Of a stretch of 6,476 nt of DNA, positions 1 to 5,643 are shown piece by piece. Each line of letters begins with the position of its first letter. Position 1 is the stretch's first letter. The notes under the pieces are model-generated. The model saw only the letters and a list, made by a program, of their open reading frames with translations. It had not been told where the DNA came from and did not search any database. Source of the DNA: CAZRDB01 sp964598695 (GTDB lineage Bacteria; Armatimonadota; Zipacnadia; UBA1398); assembly GCA_964598695.1 (NCBI GenBank), contig CAZRDB010000245.1, positions 1-6,476 on the forward strand. Direction: 5' to 3'. A program made the translations under genes and the position numbers.

Positions 1-218
1 CGGCGCTGGCCGAAGCAGAGTCCCTCCGAGAGCTTGGAGACGAGGAGGCGGCGCGCGGTGAGCGGCTCGGGCCCGGCGATCAGCAGCCCGTGGTAGCGGC
101 GGGTGTGGAGGCCCGTCAGCGTCGAGGAGGCATAGGCGCCGGCCCCGTTCGCGAGCACCCACTCCCGCGCGCTGGCGGCTTCGACATCGTGGAGGAGATC
201 CGGTCCGAAGCGGAACAT
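1..218 (-). CDS. Glycogen debranching enzyme / amylo-alpha-1,6-glucosidase family, N-terminal fragment
   Basis: This is the first 72 codons of a gene that runs off the left edge. I chose ATG at 218-216 because a purine-rich GGAAAGGGG (228-236, minus strand) lies 9 nt upstream and the protein begins at the expected point of the family. Visible landmarks are REW (residues 18-20), the NGxGxYASST run (24-33), and TRRYHGLL (39-46), followed by RRLLVSKLSE (56-65). This order, REW then NG-GxYAS then RRYHGLL, is the signature of the N-terminal domain (GDE_N type) of archaeal/bacterial debranching enzymes. That domain precedes the GH133-like catalytic (alpha/alpha)6 barrel, which is not in the window. 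Full-length members remove alpha-1,6 branches from glycogen-like glucans in the cytoplasm. There is no signal peptide. The gene is transcribed divergently from the glycosidase at 397. Family assignment is strong; the exact substrate is inferred. Confidence 0.85.
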   Translation of the reverse strand, partial: MFRFGPDLLHDVEAASAREWVLANGAGAYASSTLTGLHTRRYHGLLIAGPEPLTARRLLVSKLSEGLCFGQR

Positions 219-227
219 GGACGCGCG

Positions 228-236
228 CCCCTTTCC
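228..236 (-). promoter_or_regulatory. Ribosome-binding site of the debranching-enzyme gene
   Basis: On the minus strand this reads GGAAAGGGG and lies 9 nt before the ATG at 218. It supports that start codon over any position further upstream in the intergenic region. The match to the anti-Shine-Dalgarno core is moderate. Confidence 0.5.
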
Positions 237-380
237 GACTGCGGAGACGAGCGGCCTCCCGCCCGATCAGTCCCATCAATCCCTTCCGCGGGGGCGCCGC
301 GCGGACCTGCTGCGGACACAGATCGCGATGGGCCGAGGAATCGCCCCGGCGCGACGGAACCGTCCGGTGCAGGTACCACA

Positions 381-388
381 GAGGGGAG
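381..388 (+). promoter_or_regulatory. Ribosome-binding site deciding the start of the glycosidase gene
   Basis: GAGGGGAG lies 8 nt upstream of ATG 397-399. It selects this start over the in-frame ATGs at 217 and 328, which give a 60-residue, Arg/Pro-rich, low-complexity extension without family character. Confidence 0.65.
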
Positions 389-396
389 CCGCCGCC

Positions 397-2352
397 ATGC
401 CGCGCGACCGCATTCTGCCGAGATCCGAGGCCTTCTTCGGTCTGCACTTCGACCTCCACCCCCAGGCGAGCGACACCGAACTGAACGCCGACTGCACCGA
501 GGACAACATCCGGGCGCTGCTGCGGCGCGTCGATCCCGACTACATCCAGTGGGACTGCAAGGGCCACGCCGGGTACACGGGCTACGCCACCGAGGTCGGC
601 TGGCCGTGCCCGGGGATCGCGGTCGACTCGCTGGCCGTGCTGCGGGCGGTCACGCGGGAGTTCCACACCGGGCTGTTCATCCACTACTCGGGCGTGTGGG
701 ATTCGGTCGCCTGTGCGCGGCGCCCCGAGTGGGCTGCCGTCGACGCCGACGGCACGCGCGATCCGAACGCCACCTCGACCTTCGGGCCCTACGTCGACGA
801 GATGCTGATCCCGCAGCTCCGCGAGGCGATCGGGCGGTACGGGCTGGATGGCGTCTGGGCCGATGGCGAGTGCTGGGCCGCGAAGCTCGACTGGTGCGAG
901 GAGGCCGTCACGCGCTTCCGGGAGCGGACCGGCTTGCCCGAGGCGCCGCGCGCGGCGGGCGAGCCGGGCTGGGCCGCGTGGAAGGCGCTCCACCGCGAGC
1001 AGTTCGAGTACTACGTCACGCGCTGGGTCGCCGCGCTCCACGAGCTGTTCCCCTCGGTGCAACTCGCGAGCAACTGGATGTACACGACCTTCGCGCCGAA
1101 GGAGGTCGCCGCGCCGGTCGACTTCCTGAGCGGCGACTACTCGCCGATGCTGAGCGTGGACCGCGGCCGCACCGAGGCCCGGTACCTCGCGAGCACGGGG
1201 ATGCCCTGGGACCTGATGGCCTGGGGCTTCAACTGGGTTGAGGGCACCGGCCACAACCTCAAGACCCCGGAGCACCTCATGCAGGAGGCAGGCTGCGTGC
1301 TCATGCAGGGCGGCGGCTTCCAGGTCTACAACCAGCCGACCCGGCGGGGCTGGGTCGCCCCCGCGATGGTCGAGACCCTCGGCCAGGTTGCCGACTTCTG
1401 CCGCGCGCGTCAGGCGCTCTGCCACCGCAGCACCACCGTCCCGCAGGTGGCGGTGCTGTACTCGCTCGTGAGCCAGCTCGACCGCAGCGACGCGGTCTTC
1501 ACCCCCTACGGCTGCCAGCAGGAGATCGACGGGGCGGTCCAGCTCCTGCTTGAGCTGGGTTACTCGGTGGATCTGCTCGCCGAGCACCGGCTGGCGCCCG
1601 TGCTCGATCACTACCCGCTCGTGGTGCTGCCCGACTGCCACCTGCTCGATGAGGGCTTCCGCGGGTTGCTTCTCCGCTACGTCGAGGGAGGCGGCCGTCT
1701 GCTGCTGCTCGGGGCTCGGAGCGCCGAGCTGTTCCGCGACGAGCTGGGCGTCACGTGGGGCGAGGGCGTCCACGAGGGCCCCGCGGAGTTGCAGATCGGC
1801 GAGGGCTTCGTGAGCTGCGCCGGGCCGTGGCAGCCGGTCTCGGCGCCGGCCGGTCGCGCGGTGGCCTCCCGCTTCCCAAGCCGGCGCATGCTGCCCGCGG
1901 AGCGGATGGCGGCGGCCACCGTCGCGCCGCTGGGAGACGGGCTGATCGGCGCCGTGTACGGGCCGGTCGCCGCGACCTACGAGCGCAACCACCACCCGTA
2001 CCTCCGGCGCTTCGTGGGGTCGGTCGTGCGCGAGATGCTCCCCGAGCCGATGGTCGAGATCGAGGGGCCGGGTCGGGTCGATGTCGCCCTCCGCCGCGCG
2101 CGCGACGGCCGCTTCTGCGTGCATCTGCTCAACACGAGCGGCCTGCCGGCGGGGCCGTACACGGTCGTGGAGACCATCCCGCCGCTCGCCGACCTCGGCC
2201 TCAAGCTGTGGCTGCCCGAGCAGCCGTCGAGGCTGACGCTCGAGCCCACGGGCGAGCGGCTCGACTGGACGTGGGAGCCGCTGCCCTCGGGCGGACTCGT
2301 GCGGGCACGGATCCCGAAGATCGGGATCTACGACATCGTGGTGGTGGAGTAG
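397..2352 (+). CDS. Uncharacterised glycoside-hydrolase-like protein: TIM barrel plus GH42-type trimerisation/GATase-like domain
   Basis: 651 aa with no signal peptide or membrane segment, so cytoplasmic. Residues about 12-340 look like a (beta/alpha)8 barrel of the GHL6/GH29-like group: FFGLHFDLH (13-21), YIQWDCKGHAGYTGY (49-63), GLFIHYSGVWD (92-102), RRPEWAAVDADG (108-119) and LDGVWADGECW (150-160). The last resembles the GH29 nucleophile strand (WFDG), making D156 the best nucleophile candidate, with E158 close by; the acid/base residue is not obvious. Residues about 350-450 (VAVLYS, then ELGYSVDLL, LVVLPDCHLLDE and YVEGGGRLLLLG) match the Rossmann-like class I GATase fold used as the trimerisation domain of GH42 beta-galactosidases. 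Residues about 555-651 look like an all-beta domain. Homologues are often labelled alpha-L-fucosidase or alpha-amylase family; I do not trust either label. The gene is divergent from the debranching-enzyme gene and convergent with the secreted-protein gene, with 9 bp between stops. Fold is fairly sure; substrate is unknown. Confidence 0.8.
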   Translation: MPRDRILPRSEAFFGLHFDLHPQASDTELNADCTEDNIRALLRRVDPDYIQWDCKGHAGYTGYATEVGWPCPGIAVDSLAVLRAVTREFHTGLFIHYSGVWDSVACARRPEWAAVDADGTRDPNATSTFGPYVDEMLIPQLREAIGRYGLDGVWADGECWAAKLDWCEEAVTRFRERTGLPEAPRAAGEPGWAAWKALHREQFEYYVTRWVAALHELFPSVQLASNWMYTTFAPKEVAAPVDFLSGDYSPMLSVDRGRTEARYLASTGMPWDLMAWGFNWVEGTGHNLKTPEHLMQEAGCVLMQGGGFQVYNQPTRRGWVAPAMVETLGQVADFCRARQALCHRSTTVPQVAVLYSLVSQLDRSDAVFTPYGCQQEIDGAVQLLLELGYSVDLLAEHRLAPVLDHYPLVVLPDCHLLDEGFRGLLLRYVEGGGRLLLLGARSAELFRDELGVTWGEGVHEGPAELQIGEGFVSCAGPWQPVSAPAGRAVASRFPSRRMLPAERMAAATVAPLGDGLIGAVYGPVAATYERNHHPYLRRFVGSVVREMLPEPMVEIEGPGRVDVALRRARDGRFCVHLLNTSGLPAGPYTVVETIPPLADLGLKLWLPEQPSRLTLEPTGERLDWTWEPLPSGGLVRARIPKIGIYDIVVVE

Positions 2353-2361
2353 AAGCCGGCG

Positions 2362-4050
2362 CTACCCGACCGTGAACGTCTTGCGTCCGACGACCTTGCC
2401 TCCGACCGAGATCGTGACCGTGTAGCGGCCGGGGGCGAGGTTGCCGCCGTCGCCGCCTTTGAGACTGAAGGAGACCCAGCCGGAGCCGCCCACCTCACGG
2501 CTTCGGCGAGCGACCTCCTTGCCGTCGCACGACCAGACAACCTCACAGGTCGAGCCGGCCGGGACGTCGGTGTAGCTCCAGGCGGCGGCGACCGAGGGCA
2601 CGGGGCCTAACCGGTCGCCCGACTGCTGCACAACGCCGTCGGCCACCCCTGTGCCCACCTGGAGGCCGCCGAGATCGGGCTCGCCGGCGGGAGTGGGGCC
2701 CGTGGCGGGAGGGGCCGTCGTAGCCACCGGGCCGCCACCGGGGGCCGTGGGCCCGCCGTGCCCGGCGACATACTGGTCCCACTGGTCGCCGCCGGCCTCG
2801 AGTGCGGCGTCGAGTTCCTTGTACGCGGCGGTGTCGGGGTCGTTGGCAGCCTCGAGGGCCTGCACTTGACGGTCGACGTAGGCCTTCCACGCCTCGTCGC
2901 CCGCCTCGAGCGCGGCACGCATCTCGGCGATCGCCTTCCCCTCCGGGGTGTCCTCGTAGCCGAGTTCGATCAGGGTGCGCTCGACCTCCTCGCGCCACTT
3001 CGCGTCGGCCGCCGCCACCCGCGCCGCGTGCTCCTCGGCGCTGATCCTGAGGGACCCTCCGACGGTGAGGCCGCGGGTGCCCGCGTTGTAGTCGCCGGTC
3101 ATGGCGATGCGGAACCAGCCGGTCTCGGCGTCCGCCGGCACGTCGACGGAGAGGCTGAACTGCTTCACGGCGGCCGTGCCGTCGTCGGGCGTCTTGAGGT
3201 CGAAGGAAGCTTCATCGTGCGCCGAGCCCGCGTCCAGCGACACGCTCGCCGAGGCCCCGTAGCCATTGCGCTGGCTGACCGACCCCGTCAGGGTCAGGCG
3301 GCCACCGGGCGTGAGCGTCCCCTCGTGGCTGCGGCTCGTCGTGAAGCCCGGCGTGTCGGTCGGCGCCCCCAGGGCAGCGCCGCCGAGCGCGTAGCGGATC
3401 TGCATGCCGTTGAACGGCTCAGACGGGAAGACCCCATCGCCCGCGCCCCCCCGCTTCAGGTCGTAGCCGCACGAGGCGAACGTGTGGTCCATCCAGTCGT
3501 TGACCCGACCGAACGTGCTCTCGAACCAGTTGCGCGGCGTGCGCGCACCCGACGCGTCGACGAAGTCGATGAGCCGCTGAATGCCCACTGTGGGGCGGCT
3601 GTCGGCCGTGAGGTAGCCCCGGCTGATGAGCTGGGCCACCATGAGCTGCTCGCCGAGGTTGAGTTCCTGGCGCTCGAGACCGCGGAGGTACCGCATGTAG
3701 GCGCGCCAGAAGTCGTCGGGGACGGGCGCCTCGGGCCACCGCCGGATCCGCTGCAGTTCCGCGACCATCGACCGTTCGGCCCACGAGAGCTGCTGGCCGG
3801 ACTGGCGCTTCCGCACGATGTAGTTGTAGAAGTGCTCCTGGATGGGCGCCATGCCTCGGTACCGATAGCCGGGGCGGTCTTGGCGGCCCTCCCACTGGAC
3901 GGAGTCCGGGTCGGGCACCCACATCGAGTTCGGGTGGCCCGGGATGTAGACGATCCCCTCGGACTGCCCCTGGGCGAGTGCCGTTCCCACGATCGCGAGC
4001 GCACAGCCGAGCACGAGTGCGAGCAGCAGACCACGCGCGGGATACCCCAC
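2362..4050 (-). CDS. Secreted repeat protein of unknown function with C-terminal Ig-like module
   Basis: 562 aa from a GTG start at 4050-4048, chosen because GAGGGAGG lies 6 nt upstream and translation then opens directly into a Sec signal peptide: short basic N-region, hydrophobic core about 7-23, and ALA-Q cleavage after A26. The mature protein can be divided as follows. Residues 27-200 are rich in Trp, Arg and Tyr and contain two copies of L-x3-E-x2-MVA-x-L (88-99 and 130-141). Residues about 235-335 look like a beta-sandwich (alternating Gly/Ser/Thr strands, a GYGASASVSLDAG run, then the SLSVDVP and GWFRIAMTGDY strands). Residues 340-430 form Ala/Glu-rich helices with Trp at 352, 388 and 424, exactly 36 apart. 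Residues 432-462 are a Pro/Gly/Thr linker. Residues about 482-562 are an Ig-like beta module with C502 and C508. I recognise no enzymatic motif and do not know the family. The layout (export, repeats, flexible linker, beta module) fits a cell-surface or periplasmic binding or scaffold protein, which is inference. An in-frame ATG at 4179 would bury the signal peptide and is rejected. Confidence 0.8.
   Translation of the reverse strand: MGYPARGLLLALVLGCALAIVGTALAQGQSEGIVYIPGHPNSMWVPDPDSVQWEGRQDRPGYRYRGMAPIQEHFYNYIVRKRQSGQQLSWAERSMVAELQRIRRWPEAPVPDDFWRAYMRYLRGLERQELNLGEQLMVAQLISRGYLTADSRPTVGIQRLIDFVDASGARTPRNWFESTFGRVNDWMDHTFASCGYDLKRGGAGDGVFPSEPFNGMQIRYALGGAALGAPTDTPGFTTSRSHEGTLTPGGRLTLTGSVSQRNGYGASASVSLDAGSAHDEASFDLKTPDDGTAAVKQFSLSVDVPADAETGWFRIAMTGDYNAGTRGLTVGGSLRISAEEHAARVAAADAKWREEVERTLIELGYEDTPEGKAIAEMRAALEAGDEAWKAYVDRQVQALEAANDPDTAAYKELDAALEAGGDQWDQYVAGHGGPTAPGGGPVATTAPPATGPTPAGEPDLGGLQVGTGVADGVVQQSGDRLGPVPSVAAAWSYTDVPAGSTCEVVWSCDGKEVARRSREVGGSGWVSFSLKGGDGGNLAPGRYTVTISVGGKVVGRKTFTVG
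2767..3030 (-). repeat. Three 36-residue repeats within the secreted protein
   Basis: Conserved cores lie at residues 341-356, 377-392 and 413-428. Each ends in W-x-x-x-V, with W352/V356, W388/V392 and W424/V428 exactly 36 residues apart. Copies 2 and 3 share P369/P405, E376/E412, the AALEAG run (379-384/415-420), W and YV, about 12 identities in 25 positions. Copy 1 is more diverged (V345, D349, W352 and V356 kept). The composition suggests alpha-helical or coiled-coil repeats. Confidence 0.75.
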
Positions 4051-4056
4051 CGGATG

Positions 4057-4064
4057 CCTCCCTC
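4057..4064 (-). promoter_or_regulatory. Strong ribosome-binding site deciding a GTG start
   Basis: On the minus strand this reads GAGGGAGG, a near-complete Shine-Dalgarno, 6 nt upstream of GTG 4050-4048. It is the main reason for calling the secreted protein from GTG rather than from the longer ATG at 4179. Confidence 0.75.
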
Positions 4065-4130
4065 GACTGTAGAGCCCTACGGACAGTGCGGACGACGTGC
4101 CGCTCAGGTCACCGGGGTGTTCGCGCACCA

Positions 4131-4153
4131 GCAGAGCGGCCCCTGCGCTCTGC
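4131..4153. terminator. Perfect hairpin downstream of the aminotransferase gene, possible terminator
   Basis: GCAGAGCG (4131-4138) and CGCTCTGC (4146-4153) are perfect reverse complements with a 7-nt loop, giving an 8-bp, mostly G:C stem. It starts about 43 nt past the aminotransferase stop codon in the 146-bp spacer before the secreted-protein gene. No T-run follows on either strand, so it is not a canonical intrinsic terminator. It may act as a U-less terminator, pause site or 3'-end stabiliser, separating the two transcripts. Confidence 0.4.
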
Positions 4154-4196
4154 CGCGCGAGGGCCCGCTCCGTGTCCATCCGTTGTCGGGCCGGGC

Positions 4197-5582
4197 CTAC
4201 GCCCCCCAGCCGGGCGCGTTCGGGTCCTCGGTGCAGAACGCGCCGAGGACCTTGTTGATGCCCTCGGCGATGTGGGCGCAGTCAGCCTCGGTGAACCACT
4301 GGTTGAGGCCGACGGAGATCCCGCGGTCGAAGAGGTCATCCGCCACCGGGCAGTCGCCCCGGGCGTAGGAGACCGACCCGCCCGCCTGCTTGTACAGCGG
4401 GCACTCGAAGGGGCAGCCCTCGCCCGTGGCGCTGGTCTTCGTCGTGACCGGGAACATGCCGTGGTACACGTGCCAGTCGGGGCCGGCGCTCGGCCCGCGC
4501 ATCCCGCAGCCGACGCCCTCGGCGTTGAGCGCCTCGACGATCCGGGCGCCGAGTTCCATCGTCGCGGGGAAGAACCGCAGCACGTAGCCGACCTCGCCGG
4601 CGGGGTCGTTGAGCTTCTGCGGCGTGATCTCGCGGAAGCGCTTGAGCTGCCGGAGAACGCGCATCTTCACGGAGTGGAATCGGGCCACCGTCTCGGGCAT
4701 CTTCGCGAGCTGGACGACATCGACCGAGGCCTCCATCTCCGACATCCGGTAGTTGGTGCCCGAGTACAGCTCGCCCTCGTAGCGAGGCGGGGCGAACCGG
4801 TCCGGTCGCCACAGGCCGCCGCACTCGGCGATCCCGTTGGCGCGCTCCCACAGTCGCTCGTCGTCGGTGAGGATCAGGCCGCCCTCGCCGCCGCCCACGA
4901 TCTTGTAGGCCGAGATCGAGAAGCAGCCGAGGTCGCCCCACGTGCCGACGTATCTACCGTCGACCTTGCCGCCGCACGATTGCGCGCAGTCCTCGACAAC
5001 CTTCAGGTTGTGCTTGCGCGCGATCCCCATGATCGCCGGCATGTCGCAGACACTGCCCATCACGTGGGTGGGGACGATGGCGACGGTGCGGGGGGTGATG
5101 AGGGCCTCGATCTTCGTGGGGTCCATCGCGAGCGACTCGTCGACATCGCAGAAGATGGGCACCCCGCGCGCCTCGACGCAGGCCGCGGCCGTCGCGTAGA
5201 AGCCGATGGCGCTGAGGATCGCCTCCTTGCCCGGCCCGACACCGGCGGCGACGAGGGCGGAGTGCAGCGCGCCGGTGCCCGAGCTGGCGCCGATGGCGTA
5301 CCGCGTGCCGAACGTCTCGCGCGCCACGCGCTCGAAGGCCTGGACGCGGGTCTCGGCGACGTCGGCGTAGTAGTTGGCGAGGAACGGGCCGGCGCCGAGG
5401 TCCTCCTCGGCAACGGCGGCGCGGATCCGCTCGAGCGCGGCCGGGGAGAACCCGAACCGCTCGGCGACGCTCAGGAACTCCTCGACGCCGATCTTGGGCT
5501 TCCCCTTGCCCTCGATGGTCGAGACGGCCTTCAGGCCTCCCTGCAGGGCAAGCTGCTGGACCTTGCGCTCGTCACTCACCAT
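4197..5582 (-). CDS. DegT/DnrJ/EryC1/StrS-family PLP-dependent aminotransferase
   Basis: 461 aa. Enzymes of this fold-type I family transfer an amino group, usually from Glu or Gln, to a keto group on a nucleotide sugar or cyclitol in the cytoplasm. Visible landmarks are SSGTGAL (100-106, PLP phosphate loop), VVEDCAQS (195-202, with D198 facing the pyridine nitrogen and Q201), FSISAYK followed by GGGEGG (221-235, with K227 the expected Schiff-base lysine), TNYRMSEMEA (276-285, family signature) and a C-terminal LFDRGISVGLNQWFTEAD block (417-434). It is longer than the usual 370-400 aa, with an N-terminal segment of about 60 residues and an insert (about 370-412) containing H370, H373, C390, C394 and C411. 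GAGGGAG (5587-5593) lies 4 nt before ATG 5582 and 7 nt before an adjacent GTG (5579-5577), so the true start could be one codon later. It lies 61 bp downstream of the MFS gene and is likely cotranscribed with it. Family is sure; the sugar or cyclitol substrate is unknown. Confidence 0.9.
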   Translation of the reverse strand: MVSDERKVQQLALQGGLKAVSTIEGKGKPKIGVEEFLSVAERFGFSPAALERIRAAVAEEDLGAGPFLANYYADVAETRVQAFERVARETFGTRYAIGASSGTGALHSALVAAGVGPGKEAILSAIGFYATAAACVEARGVPIFCDVDESLAMDPTKIEALITPRTVAIVPTHVMGSVCDMPAIMGIARKHNLKVVEDCAQSCGGKVDGRYVGTWGDLGCFSISAYKIVGGGEGGLILTDDERLWERANGIAECGGLWRPDRFAPPRYEGELYSGTNYRMSEMEASVDVVQLAKMPETVARFHSVKMRVLRQLKRFREITPQKLNDPAGEVGYVLRFFPATMELGARIVEALNAEGVGCGMRGPSAGPDWHVYHGMFPVTTKTSATGEGCPFECPLYKQAGGSVSYARGDCPVADDLFDRGISVGLNQWFTEADCAHIAEGINKVLGAFCTEDPNAPGWGA

Positions 5583-5586
5583 GCCA

Positions 5587-5593
5587 CTCCCTC
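5587..5593 (-). promoter_or_regulatory. Ribosome-binding site of the aminotransferase gene
   Basis: On the minus strand this reads GAGGGAG, the same core as before the secreted-protein gene. It sits 4 nt from ATG 5582-5580 and 7 nt from the adjacent GTG 5579-5577. The spacing slightly favours GTG, but the two alternatives differ by one residue only. Confidence 0.6.
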
Positions 5594-5643
5594 TCGTCGG
5601 TGGATCTCGCCTCCAGTGGTTCCGGCGCGCGCGAGGGGGACCT

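Larger units (their letters stand above)
219..396. promoter_or_regulatory. Divergent intergenic region, presumed two-way promoter region
   Basis: These 178 bp separate the divergent starts at 218 (minus) and 397 (plus), so both genes should have their promoters here. I see no convincing -35/-10 pair on either strand, which is common in G+C-rich genomes. Two small elements are visible: a 6-bp inverted repeat TCCGCG/CGCGGA (285-290 and 300-305), and the hexamer GCGGAC repeated directly at 301-306 and 312-317, exactly 11 bp or about one helical turn apart. They could be operator half-sites, but words this short are expected by chance in such sequence. The region is also open in frame with the plus-strand gene back to an ATG at 217; I regard that extension as non-coding. 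Confidence 0.4.

Noticed and set aside
217..396. 60-residue N-terminal extension of the glycosidase from ATG 217
   Set aside because: The extension is Arg/Pro-rich and lacks family character, its ATG overlaps the ATG of the divergent gene within a CATG, and a good ribosome-binding site sits just before ATG 397.
90..1241. Plus-strand reading frame of 383 codons
   Set aside because: It overlaps the debranching-enzyme fragment antisense and the glycosidase in another frame, and is extremely Arg-rich. Both overlapped genes have clear family motifs.
397..2352. Naming the glycosidase as an alpha-L-fucosidase
   Set aside because: Only the WADG motif resembles GH29; the remaining motifs and the trimerisation domain do not, so a substrate-specific name is not supported.
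4003..4050. Lipoprotein signal (LGC at residues 14-16 of the secreted protein)
   Set aside because: The Cys lies in the middle of the hydrophobic core, about ten more hydrophobic residues follow it, and a good signal peptidase I site (ALA-Q) follows. The lipobox is poor.
4051..4179. 43-residue N-terminal extension of the secreted protein from ATG 4179
   Set aside because: It would bury the signal peptide and would extend almost through the hairpin to near the aminotransferase stop. The strong GAGGGAGG site points to GTG 4050.
2758..4368. Long plus-strand reading frame of 536 codons
   Set aside because: It is antisense to the secreted-protein gene and the end of the aminotransferase gene, is rich in Arg, Val, Ala and His, and shows no motif. 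It is a typical G+C-rich shadow frame.
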